NCBI RefSeq assembly: GCF_900110035.1 | Contig: NZ_FOCF01000002.1 | Span: 372,001-436,000, forward strand | Direction: 5' to 3' | DNA from: Sphingomonas gellani | Lineage (GTDB): Bacteria; Pseudomonadota; Alphaproteobacteria; Sphingomonadales; Sphingomonadaceae | DNA length: 64,000 nucleotides | Part shown: positions 20,544 through 28,460 of the stretch, piece by piece | Numbering within the stretch: the stretch's first letter is position 1 | How the letters are laid out: every line of letters begins with the position of its first letter | Translations under genes and position numbers: made by a program | The notes under the pieces: model-generated | Seen by the model: only the letters and a program-made list of their open reading frames with translations | Told to the model about the DNA's origin: nothing | Databases searched by the model: none

Positions 20544-21307
20544 CCGCGACCGGCCTGTCGGTCAGCCGAGCCGGTCGAGTGCTGGTCGATGGGGTCGATG
20601 CGCGCTTCGCGTCCGGGCGCATCACGGCCATCCTGGGGCCGAACGGCGCGGGCAAGTCGACGCTGCTCAAGGCGCTCGCCGGGTTGTTGCCGGCATCGGC
20701 GGGAGGCGTCTCGCTGGACGGACAGCCGATCGGCGCGATGACCCCGCGCGAGCGGGCGCGGCGGATCGGCTATCTGCCGCAGGACGGGACCGTCCACTGG
20801 AACCTGATGGTCCGCGACCTGGTGGCCCTCGGCCGCATGCCGCACCGTTCGCCCTATGCCGCGCCCTCCGCGCATGATGAGCAGGCGGTGGAGCAGGCGC
20901 TGGACGCGACGGACACGACGCATCTGGCGGACCGGCCCGTGCTGACGTTGTCCGGCGGGGAGCGTGCGCGGGTATTGCTGGCGCGCGTTCTGGCGGGCCG
21001 GCCCGACTGGCTGCTGGTCGACGAGCCGCTGGCCAGCCTGGACCCGGCCTATCAGCTCGACGTGCTGGCGCGGCTGCGCGCCGCAGGGCAAGCGGGTGCG
21101 GGGGTGGTGCTGGTATTGCACGACCTTAGCCTCGCGTTGCGCACCGCGGACGCGGCGCTCTTACTCGCGGGGGGCAAGGTTCTCGCCGCCGGATCGGCGG
21201 ACACAGTGCTGACGCCGCAGACTATCGCGCAGGCCTATGGCGTGGAGGTGGAGGTCGGACGCACAGCGGGAGGCATTCCATACGTGCTGTCTTCGGAGCG
21301 TTTGTAA
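20534..21307 (+). CDS. btuD: Cobalamin ABC transporter ATPase
   Basis: 257-residue ABC ATPase. GTG 20534 overlaps the last codons of btuC and is the only start that gives the correct N-terminus (GLTATGLSVSRAGRVLVDGV). Walker A GPNGAGKST; Q loop IGYLPQDG; signature LSGGERARV; Walker B LLVDEPLASLD; switch His in VLVLHDLSLA. Gene order and overlap place it as the energising subunit of BtuCDF. No later gene is attached, so the operon appears to end here, although no terminator is obvious. Confidence 0.92.
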   Translation: MGLTATGLSVSRAGRVLVDGVDARFASGRITAILGPNGAGKSTLLKALAGLLPASAGGVSLDGQPIGAMTPRERARRIGYLPQDGTVHWNLMVRDLVALGRMPHRSPYAAPSAHDEQAVEQALDATDTTHLADRPVLTLSGGERARVLLARVLAGRPDWLLVDEPLASLDPAYQLDVLARLRAAGQAGAGVVLVLHDLSLALRTADAALLLAGGKVLAAGSADTVLTPQTIAQAYGVEVEVGRTAGGIPYVLSSERL

Positions 21308-21591
21308 TAGCAGCGATCGATTTCGATCGTCATGATCTGAGCGTACGCCCAGAATACCTCAAGCCGGCGATAGATCAGCGCTCAGCCGAGGTTGGCCGCT
21401 TCCCGAAAATGCCGTTGACCGCCGAAAGTTGAGAGTCCGACTGCTCGCATATCTCTAAGCGCTTATTCACGGCGGGACAGTCCACGGCGACGGACCTGCC
21501 AACGGCGACCACCGCGCCACGGCGCCAAGTCCGTTTCATTCGAGGTATATGCCGCGACAGCCGAGCAACTCCACGGCTCTTCGCGCGTAGG
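21308..21591. other. Intergenic stretch without recognisable genes
   Basis: About 280 bp between btuD and the next terminator, visibly less GC-rich than the surroundings. A small palindrome (GATCGATTTCGATC) occurs near 21315. No ORF with convincing codon use, RNA motif or repeat is seen. Confidence 0.5.
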
Positions 21592-21625
21592 AAAAAGGGT
21601 CCGGCAGCACACGCCGCCAGACCCC
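21592..21625 (-). terminator. Intrinsic terminator of the exported repeat protein gene
   Basis: Read on the minus strand, GGGGTCTGGCGGC pairs imperfectly with GCTGCCGGACCC and is followed by TTTTT (AAAAA at 21592-21596 on the plus strand). It lies 8 nt beyond the stop codon of the gene at 21633-22226. Confidence 0.8.
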
Positions 21626-21632
21626 AAAGCCC

Positions 21633-22226
21633 TTACTTGCGGCTAGCGGCCACGGCCTTGTCGAAATCGGCCTGAGCGATACCGACCGTCAACCCGGCGG
21701 GCGTGACGGCAAAGCCGGACGCCGGCAGGCGCACGTCGCCGCCCTTGGCGCTGGTCACCGTGACGAGTTCTGCATCGGCGGACTTGACCTTGCCCAGCAC
21801 CTGCCCGTTGACGCCGTGCACCGCGGTGCCCGCGACCAGCATGGTCTTCAGCTGTGCCTGACTTTGCGCGGCGGCCTGACCGGCTGCCGCATCAAGATCG
21901 GCCTTGGTGTTCGACAGGACCAGGCCGTTCGGGCCGGCGGCGAAGTTGCCGACTGGCACGCCGACCTTGTTGGTGCCGGTGTCGACGACCGCCGTGGTGC
22001 CGTTGATCTGCACCACCGTGCCGATCGACGCGCCGGTCAGGTCGAAAACGGCCGCGCCCTGGTTCACCTGTGCCGGTGCGGCCGGGACGCCCGCCTGCGC
22101 GGCCGGGGTGGGGGTGGTCGTCTGTCCGGCGGCTGGTGCAGCCGCGGGGGCCGGGCTGGTCTGCGCCAGCGCGGGAACGGCGGTCAGCGCGGCGAGCATG
22201 CCAGCGGCGAGGATCGAATTACGCAT
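21633..22226 (-). CDS. Exported protein with two PRC-barrel-like repeats
   Basis: 197 residues with signal peptide (MLAALTAVPALAQ) and an Ala/Pro/Thr-rich linker. Two similar beta-rich units follow. Unit 1 (about 57-105) has GAAVFDLTGASIGTVVQINGTTAVVDTG...VPVGNFAAGPNGLVLSNTKADLD. Unit 2 (about 132-195) has GTAVHGVNGQVLGKVKSADAELVTVTS...LPASGFAVTPAGLTVGIAQADFD. The G-x-x-V-x-D/G-x-x-G-x-x-x-G-x-V pattern is like that of PRC-barrel domains, but the assignment is by eye. Probably periplasmic; no enzymatic motif. A terminator follows. Confidence 0.78.
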   Translation of the reverse strand: MRNSILAAGMLAALTAVPALAQTSPAPAAAPAAGQTTTPTPAAQAGVPAAPAQVNQGAAVFDLTGASIGTVVQINGTTAVVDTGTNKVGVPVGNFAAGPNGLVLSNTKADLDAAAGQAAAQSQAQLKTMLVAGTAVHGVNGQVLGKVKSADAELVTVTSAKGGDVRLPASGFAVTPAGLTVGIAQADFDKAVAASRK

Positions 22227-22298
22227 AAAGATCTCCCTCGTTTGCGTGTCGAGGGGAGTTACGCTTACGCAACGATGTCGTTCCCCGCCGCTCGTGGC

Positions 22299-23601
22299 TC
22301 AGCGACCAATGCCGGTATATTCCAGACCAGCCGCGCGGACCTGCTGGGGGTCGTAAATGTTGCGCAGGTCGACGACCACGGGGCTGGCGAGCAGCGACTT
22401 GATCCGCTTCAGGTCCAGCGCGCGGAACGCGTCCCAAGGCGTCACCACGACCAGCGCGTCGGCACCGTCCATCGTCTCTTACGATCCCTTCGGGTACTCG
22501 ATCGTCGGCAGCAGCGGCTTGGCCTGCTCCATCGCCTCCGGGTCATAGGCGCGGACCTTCGCGCCCGCATCGAGCAGCGCCTGGATCACCGCGATCGCCG
22601 GGCTGTCGCGCATGTCGTCGGTGTTCTGCTTGAACGCCAGACCCAGCACGGCCACCGTCTTGCCCCGGATCTCGCCGCCCATCGCGGCGATCACCTTGTG
22701 CCCCATGGCGCGCTTGCGCTGGTCGTTGACGGCCACCACCGCCTCCACGATCCGCTGCGGCGCCTTGTAGTCCTGGCTGGTCTCGAGCAGCGCCAGCATG
22801 TCCTTTGGGAAGCACGACCCGCTATAGCCGGGGCCGGCATGGAGGAATTTGGACCCGATGTGGTTGTCCAGCCCGGTGCCGCGCGCGACCTCCTGCACGT
22901 TCGCACCGACCTGTTCGCACAGGTCCGCAATCTCGTTGATGAAGGTGATCTTGGTCGCCAGGAAGGCGTTGCCGGCGTACTTGATCAGTTCGGCCGTCCG
23001 GCGTTCGGTGACCATGATCGGCGCCTGGTCGAGGTAGAGCGGGCGATAGACCTGGCGCATCACCTCGGTCGCGCGTTCGTCGTCGGAGCCGATCACGATG
23101 CGGTCTGGCCGCTTGAAGTCGTCGATCGCCGCGCCCTTGCGCCGGAATTCGGGGTTGGAGACGACGCCGAACTGGGCATCCGGGTTCGCCTCGCGGATGA
23201 TGCGCTCGACCTCGTCACCGGTGCCGACCGGCACCGTCGATTTGGTGACGATCACGGTATAGACGGTGATCGCCTTGCCGATCTCCGCTGCCGCCGCATA
23301 GACATAGGACGGGTCGGCATGGCCATCGCCCTTGCGCGAGGGCGTACCCACGCCGATGAACACCGCGTCGGCATCCTTGACGCCCTCGGCCAGGTCGGTG
23401 GTGAAGCGCGGCCGCCCCGCCTCCACGTTGCGCGCGACCAGATCGTCCAGGCCCGGCTCGTAGATCGGCATCACGCCGTCCAGCAGCCGCTCGATCTTGC
23501 CGGCATCCTTGTCGACGCAGCAGACGTCATGCCCAAAAATCGGCAAGGCACGCCCCCGACACCAGGCCCACATAGCCCGACCCGATCATTGCGATGCGAA
23601 A
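22299..23601 (-). pseudogene. ugd: UDP-glucose 6-dehydrogenase, disrupted
   Basis: The coding sequence is recognisable throughout as Ugd (UDP-glucose to UDP-glucuronate, NAD+): N-terminal MIGSGYVGLVSGACLADF, catalytic GPGYSGSCFPKDM, FNPEFRRKG-like NPEFRRKGAAIDDF, KRPDRIVIGSDD, and C-terminal VVVDLRNIYDPQQVRAAGL. Three lesions are visible. A T5 run at 23535-23539 (minus strand) has one base too many and shifts the frame after ADF. An in-frame TAA at 22479-22481 interrupts the C-terminal domain (YPKGS-stop-ETMDGADALVVVTPWD). The position where a start is expected, 8 nt after AAAGGA, reads TTT (23599-23601), leaving ATG 23587-23589 as the first start. The two halves remain otherwise in frame, so decay is recent, or the assembly has errors. 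Confidence 0.85.
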
Positions 23602-23691
23602 AGTGAGAGTCCTTTCGTATTCATCGCGGTGCCCAGCCGGGCCCTCACGATATGCAAGGCGATGTTGCGGCGCGGAACCCTCTTGTGAGGA

Positions 23692-24555
23692 TCAGTCGAG
23701 CCGGCGGCGGGCCAGTGCGTCGATCCTTTCGACCAGTTCCGGCTCGCGCGCACTCGGCGCGGTCAGTACCGCCCCGTCGAGCGCCCGGTCGATCGGGGAG
23801 GGCGCGCGGGTGTCCGGCAGCAGCCGCGCGTAGGCGGCCACCATGTCCCGAGCCACCGCAACGTTGCCCTGCATCTGGGCGACGATGGCGGCGACGTCGA
23901 CGCCCGCCTCCGCCTCTCGCCAGCTGTCATAATCGGTGACCATGCCGACAAGCGCGTAGGGCAGCGCCGCCTCCCGGGCCAGTTTCGCCTCCGGCATCGC
24001 GGTCATGCCGATCACATCGGCGCCCCATGCGCGGTACAGCCTGCTTTCGGCGCGGGTGGAGAATTGCGGCCCCTGCATGGCCAGGTACGTGCCGCCGAGG
24101 GTCACCGCCGCGCCGGCCGCCTCCGCCGCGCGCGCCGCCAGGGAGGACAGGCGGGGACAGACCGGATCGGCCAGCGACACATGGCCGACCAGACCCGTGC
24201 CGAAGAAGCTCGCCACGCGCCCGGTGGTGCGATCGATGAACTGGTCGACGACCACGAAGCGGCCCGGCGGCAGTTCCTCGCGTAGCGATCCGACCGAGGA
24301 CACCGCCAGGATGTCAGTCGCGCCCGCCCGCTTCAGCGCGTCGATATTCGCGCGGGCATCCACCGCGTCGGGCGGGATGCGGTGGCCGCGTCCATGCCGT
24401 GGAAGGAAGCGGATGCCGACACCGCCCAGCGTGCCGTGCAGGATCTGGTCGGACGGCGTTCCCCATGCACTGTCGACCGTGCGCCATTCGGCGTCCTTCA
24501 AACCGGGGATCGCGTACAGGCCCGAGCCGCCCAATATGCCGATCGTCCAGCGCAT
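23692..24555 (-). CDS. mtnP: S-methyl-5'-thioadenosine phosphorylase
   Basis: 287-residue purine nucleoside phosphorylase of the MTAP/PNP class II type. It splits methylthioadenosine (by-product of polyamine and quorum-signal synthesis) into adenine and methylthioribose-1-phosphate. Seen: IGILGGSGLY at the start, the phosphate-binding RHGRGHRIPP, ILAVSSVGSLREELPPG, YLAMQGPQFSTRAESRLYRAWGADVIGMTAMPEA and VTDYDSWR. The NTPE/NMT specificity segments match MTAP-like enzymes better than pure PNP, but substrate range is inferred. Start ATG 24555 (MRWTIGILGG). It lies 7 nt downstream of gpsA. Confidence 0.9.
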   Translation of the reverse strand: MRWTIGILGGSGLYAIPGLKDAEWRTVDSAWGTPSDQILHGTLGGVGIRFLPRHGRGHRIPPDAVDARANIDALKRAGATDILAVSSVGSLREELPPGRFVVVDQFIDRTTGRVASFFGTGLVGHVSLADPVCPRLSSLAARAAEAAGAAVTLGGTYLAMQGPQFSTRAESRLYRAWGADVIGMTAMPEAKLAREAALPYALVGMVTDYDSWREAEAGVDVAAIVAQMQGNVAVARDMVAAYARLLPDTRAPSPIDRALDGAVLTAPSAREPELVERIDALARRRLD

Positions 24556-24562
24556 CGCCGCG

Positions 24563-25531
24563 TCAGACCGAGGTGCCGAAGCGTTCGAAGATATGCGCCG
24601 GCCCCTGTCGCCCATGCAACACCTCCGCCACCGCATCGAGCAGCGGCGTGTCCACCTGTCCGCAATGCGCCTCCAGCGCGTCCACAGCGCGCACGCCCTC
24701 CGCGACGAAGTCGGATCGTACCAGGTCGATGGGAATGCCCTTGCCCATCATCAGGCCGATGGTGCGGTTGCGGCTGGTGTCGCACAGCCCGGTCAGCAGA
24801 ATGTCGCCCACGCCCGAAAAGCTCCACAGCACATCCGGGTGACAGCCGAGCGCGTCGAGCAGGCGTTTCAGTTCCTTGATGACGAGCGTAGCCGCCATGA
24901 ACGTCGTGTTCTCGGACGGGCCGGTGGACCCGACTAGGCCGAGCGCGATGGCGTAGACGTTCTTCAGCGCGCTGGCGATGTCGACCGACTTGGCCGAGGG
25001 GATCGCGTCCAGCGCCAGTGAGCCGCCCCCGAACAGCGCCGACACCTGCCGTCCGACCTCCGGATCGTCGGCGCCGCAGGTCATGCCCGACCATTCGCCC
25101 AGGAACAGCGGGCGGGAAAAGGTCGGCCCCTTCAACGCGACATAGGCGATGTGCGGCGCGGTGCGGCGGAACAGTTCGGCAAAGGTGAAATGTTCGGGGT
25201 GCAGCCCCTTGATCAGGTTGACCACCACCGCGTCGCGGCGTGCCTCGTTAGCGATACGGCCGGCATAATCGTCCATCGCGCGGGACGGAAACGCCAGGAA
25301 CAGCACCTCCGCGCCCATCACCGCGTCCAGGTCAGCGGTGGCGTCGATCTGCGGGCTGAGCACATGGCCCGGAAAGAAGCGGGCGTTTTCGCGCGTGCGG
25401 TTGATCGCCTCCGCCTGTTCGGCGGTGCGGCAGAACAGGGTGACGGCATTGCCGCCGCGGGCGAGGGCGGTGGCGATCGCGGTGCCGAACGATCCGGCGC
25501 CCAGAACGGCAAGGGTAGGGTGGCTGGTCAC
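24563..25531 (-). CDS. gpsA: NAD(P)-dependent glycerol-3-phosphate dehydrogenase
   Basis: 322 residues. Makes sn-glycerol-3-phosphate from dihydroxyacetone phosphate for phospholipid synthesis. GTG 25531 has an AAGGAC upstream and begins the family sequence TSHPTLAVLGAGSFGTAIATALARGGN. The Rossmann GAGSFGTA, NLIKGL, the catalytic-Lys helix SALKNVYAIALGL and the C-terminal GDILLTGLCDTSRNRTIGLMMGKG are present. Some blocks deviate from common GpsA (GPTFSRPLFLGEW instead of GPSFAREV), so a specialised or divergent member is possible. Likely in an operon with mtnP, the AbrB-like gene and the YecD-like gene. Confidence 0.9.
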   Translation of the reverse strand: MTSHPTLAVLGAGSFGTAIATALARGGNAVTLFCRTAEQAEAINRTRENARFFPGHVLSPQIDATADLDAVMGAEVLFLAFPSRAMDDYAGRIANEARRDAVVVNLIKGLHPEHFTFAELFRRTAPHIAYVALKGPTFSRPLFLGEWSGMTCGADDPEVGRQVSALFGGGSLALDAIPSAKSVDIASALKNVYAIALGLVGSTGPSENTTFMAATLVIKELKRLLDALGCHPDVLWSFSGVGDILLTGLCDTSRNRTIGLMMGKGIPIDLVRSDFVAEGVRAVDALEAHCGQVDTPLLDAVAEVLHGRQGPAHIFERFGTSV

Positions 25532-25541
25532 CCCGATGTCC

Positions 25542-26624
25542 TTAACCGGTGGGCGCGTCTTGTCCACTTGCCCGCCCGTCGCGATCGGCGAAGCGGTGCG
25601 CGAGCAGCCGGGCCAGCGCCGGCCCGACCGCCAGCACCGCAAAGAAGCGCAGCGCCTGCATCGCCATGACGAACGACACGTCCACCGGCGTTTCCGCCGC
25701 GATGATCGCCACCGAATCCATGCCGCCGGGGCTGGTGGCCAGATAGGCGGTCACGGGCGACACGCCCGCCACATGCGCCAGCAGCATGGCCAGCCCGGCC
25801 GACGCGACGATCGTCGCGCCAGTCGCCAGCAGGATGCGCGGCAGCGCCCGCGCGGCCACCGCCACGATCTCCCGCGTGAAGGACAATCCGATGCGCCAGC
25901 CGACCACCGCATAGGCCATCGCCAGCAACCAAGACGGCAAGGCGAACCGTATTCCCGCCAGATGCAGCGCCGCGCCGAGCAGCAGCGGCCCGACCAGGGC
26001 GGCGGCGGGCAGGCGCAGCTTCGCGCCCCCAACCGCGCCCGCGATGGCGATGCCGGTCGCCGTCGCCACGCCGGTCGGGTCGACCGCACCAATCCAGGGC
26101 GACCCGCCCGCGGCTCCGCTGCCATGCCCCGCCAGCAGGACCGACAGGATGGATGCCAGCGCCGCCACACAGGCGACCCGCACATAGCTCATCACCGCGA
26201 CCAGGCGCGCGTCGGCGCCGTTCTCCCGCGCCATCAGCACCATCGCGGTGGCCGCGCCCGGCATGGCGCCCCACAGTGCCGTGGTGCCGGGCAGCCAGCG
26301 GCGCCAGGTTAGCACGACACCGATCACCACGCTCACCGCCAGCGTCGCGACCGTGGTGCCCGCAAACAGCGAGGGCCTGCGACCGACCTCGGATAGCAGA
26401 TCGGCGTCGATCGACCCGGCGATCAGTACACCGACCAGCGCCTGCGCCGCGCGGAAGGCGGCGGCCGGAATCGTTACCGTCCAGCCGCGTACGGCAAAGG
26501 CGATGCCGGCGATCATGGGTCCCAGCAACAAACCGGCTGGGATGCCCACCCACTCCAGCGCCGCCGCCAGCGCGGCGGAGGCGAGAAGGAGCAGGAGGGC
26601 GCGTGTCGCCTTACGGCCGATCAA
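25542..26624 (-). CDS. AbrB-family (former ammonia monooxygenase-like) membrane protein
   Basis: 360-residue integral membrane protein with roughly ten hydrophobic segments in two similar halves, each carrying the AbrB-duplication motif (VGIPAGLLLGPMIAG; MPGAATAMVLMARENGADARLVA in half 1; TSPGGMDSVAIIAAETPVDVSFVMAMQALRFF in half 2). These proteins are often misannotated as ammonia monooxygenase; a transport or regulatory role is presumed but unproven. The apparent start is TTG 26624 with poor ribosome-binding signal, but it overlaps the upstream YecD-like gene by 14 nt, so translational coupling is likely. Confidence 0.87.
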   Translation of the reverse strand: MIGRKATRALLLLLASAALAAALEWVGIPAGLLLGPMIAGIAFAVRGWTVTIPAAAFRAAQALVGVLIAGSIDADLLSEVGRRPSLFAGTTVATLAVSVVIGVVLTWRRWLPGTTALWGAMPGAATAMVLMARENGADARLVAVMSYVRVACVAALASILSVLLAGHGSGAAGGSPWIGAVDPTGVATATGIAIAGAVGGAKLRLPAAALVGPLLLGAALHLAGIRFALPSWLLAMAYAVVGWRIGLSFTREIVAVAARALPRILLATGATIVASAGLAMLLAHVAGVSPVTAYLATSPGGMDSVAIIAAETPVDVSFVMAMQALRFFAVLAVGPALARLLAHRFADRDGRASGQDAPTG

Positions 26625-27174
26625 GGACGATGGCGTCGGCCGAAGAGACGCGCGCGATCTGCGGGAAGATGGTCTCGACCGCGAAGCGGTGGGTTTCGGC
26701 CGACATGGCGGAGGTCACGTCCTCCGCGATCACCACGTCATACGACAGTTCCCAGGCGGACCGCGCGGTCGATTCGACACCCATATGCGTGGCGATGCCG
26801 CCGATCACCACCGTGCGCACCCCACGCCGGCGCAGTTGCAGGTCGAGGTCGGTGCCCGTGAACGCACCCCAATGGCGCTTCAGCACGACAATGTCGTCCG
26901 CCTCGCGCAGCCCGTGGACGAACTCGGAGAAAGCGGCAGGCGTGCCCTCCGGCGGCAGGCCCGGCTTGTCGACCTTCTGGCTGGGCATCGATCCCGGCGC
27001 GAAGGCGACATGGACCAGCACGACCGGCGCGCCCGCCTGGCGGAAGCGTGTCGCCAGCGCCTTGGCCGCGCCCACCACCTCGGCACCGGTGCGTGGCGCC
27101 TTGTCGTCGGTGGCGATCCCCTGTTGCAGGTCGATCAGGATTAGGGCGGTGGTGCGGGGATCAAGGCTGGTCAT
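26611..27174 (-). CDS. YecD-like isochorismatase-fold hydrolase lacking the usual cysteine
   Basis: 187 residues. ATG 27174 begins MTSLDPRTTALILIDLQQGI with the conserved Asp15; KRHWGAFTGTDLDLQLRRRGV contains the conserved Lys region. In the nucleophile loop the sequence is GGIATHMGVESTARSA: the position that is Cys in nicotinamidase-like enzymes is Gly here. The same feature and the surrounding sequence (AWELSYDVVIAEDVTSAMSAETH) match my memory of E. coli YecD. The chemistry is therefore uncertain, and it may be an isochorismatase-type, non-cysteine hydrolase. Cytoplasmic. Confidence 0.88.
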   Translation of the reverse strand: MTSLDPRTTALILIDLQQGIATDDKAPRTGAEVVGAAKALATRFRQAGAPVVLVHVAFAPGSMPSQKVDKPGLPPEGTPAAFSEFVHGLREADDIVVLKRHWGAFTGTDLDLQLRRRGVRTVVIGGIATHMGVESTARSAWELSYDVVIAEDVTSAMSAETHRFAVETIFPQIARVSSADAIVLDRP

Positions 27175-27262
27175 GCCCGGCAGAACCGGCCAGCGCGCCG
27201 GCCGTTCCCCACTTCTTGCGCGGCGTGCCTTGCGTCGTTGTTGCGGCGCAGCATATTGGCGG

Positions 27263-28441
27263 ATGCCTTTTTCCGCTTCCCCGCATGCTCGGCCCGTCGG
27301 CCTGGTGCACTTCGCGCTGGCGCTCGGCGGCTTCGCGATCGGCACCACCGAGTTCGCGACCATGAGCCTGCTGCCCTTTTTCGCGAAGGGGCTGGGGATC
27401 GACGAACCCACCGCCGGGCATGTGATCAGCGCCTATGCGGCGGGCGTGGTCGTCGGCGCGCCGCTGCTTGCGGTGCTGGGTGCAAGGATGGGCCGCCGGA
27501 CGCTGCTGATCGCGCTGATGGGCTTCTTCGCGGTGGCGAACGCCGCCAGTGCCATGGCACCCAGTTATCACGCCATGCTCGCCTTCCGCTTTCTCAGCGG
27601 ACTGCCGCACGGCGCCTATTTCGGCATCGCGGCGCTGGTCGCGGCCTCTCTCGTGCCGACGGAGCGGCGCACGATGGCGGTGGGTCGCGTAATGCTGGGA
27701 CTGACGGTCGCCACCATCATCGGCGTGCCGTTCGCCAATTGGCTGGGGCAGGCGGTCGGTTGGCGCTGGGGCTTTGCGGTGGTCGCGGCCTGTGCGCTGA
27801 TTACCGCGGCGACGGTGTTCGCGGTGGTGGAGCATGACCGGCCGGATGCCGATGCCAGTCCGTTGCGCGAACTGTCCGCGCTGGCGCGGGGCCAGGTGTG
27901 GCTGACGCTGGCGATCGGCGCGATCGGCTTTGGCGGCATGTTCTGCGTGTATACCTACCTCGCCTCGACGCTGATGGAGGTGACCGGGGCCGGGGCGTCA
28001 AGCGTACCGGTGGTGCTGGCGGTATTCGGCGTCGGGCTGACGGTCGGCAACCTGGTCGTGCCGCGTTTCGCCGACCGCGCGCTGATGGCCACCGCCGGTG
28101 GGTTGCTGGTCTGGAGCGCGCTGTGTCTCGCCGCCTACACGGTTGCCGCCCAGCATTTCTGGGCGATCACGCTCTGCGTGTTCGCGATCGGCATCGGCGG
28201 CGCGCTCGGCACCGTGTTGCAGACCCGGCTGATGGACGTGGCCGGGGATGCGCAGGCGCTGGCCGCCGCGCTCAACCATTCCGCCTTCAACACGGCCAAT
28301 GCGCTGGGCCCGCTGCTCGGCGGCATGGCGATCTCCGCCGGTTATGGCCTGACCGCGACCGGGTGGGTCGGGTGCGCGCTCGCGATCGCGGGCCTGCTGA
28401 TCTGGGCCGTTGCGATGCTGGTTGCGCGACGGACCGGCTGA
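27263..28441 (+). CDS. MFS transporter (DHA1/AraJ-like)
   Basis: 392-residue major facilitator with 12 hydrophobic segments. Signatures of the AraJ/YdhP drug:H+ antiporter group are LALGGFAIGTTEFATMSLLPFFAKGLGI in TM1, ARMGRRTLLIALMG in the loop 2-3, RFLSGLPHGAYFGIAALVAA in TM4, and ATIIGVPFANWLGQAVGWRWGFAVV in TM5 (antiporter motif C region). Start ATG 27263 precedes the cytoplasmic N-terminus. Substrate unknown; arabinose, purine or drug export are all possible in this group. It is divergent from the YecD-like gene with an 88-bp gap. Confidence 0.92.
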   Translation: MPFSASPHARPVGLVHFALALGGFAIGTTEFATMSLLPFFAKGLGIDEPTAGHVISAYAAGVVVGAPLLAVLGARMGRRTLLIALMGFFAVANAASAMAPSYHAMLAFRFLSGLPHGAYFGIAALVAASLVPTERRTMAVGRVMLGLTVATIIGVPFANWLGQAVGWRWGFAVVAACALITAATVFAVVEHDRPDADASPLRELSALARGQVWLTLAIGAIGFGGMFCVYTYLASTLMEVTGAGASSVPVVLAVFGVGLTVGNLVVPRFADRALMATAGGLLVWSALCLAAYTVAAQHFWAITLCVFAIGIGGALGTVLQTRLMDVAGDAQALAAALNHSAFNTANALGPLLGGMAISAGYGLTATGWVGCALAIAGLLIWAVAMLVARRTG

Positions 28442-28460
28442 GCCGGCCCGCCTTTCCGCA

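Noticed and set aside
22219..22437. Separate small gene downstream of ugd
   Set aside because: It is in a different frame from the ugd remnant; the ugd frame continues through this region after the premature TAA and explains the conservation.
26153..27262. N-terminal extension of the MFS transporter by about 370 codons
   Set aside because: The extension is the antisense of two minus-strand genes and has no membrane or family sequence; the real start is ATG 27263.
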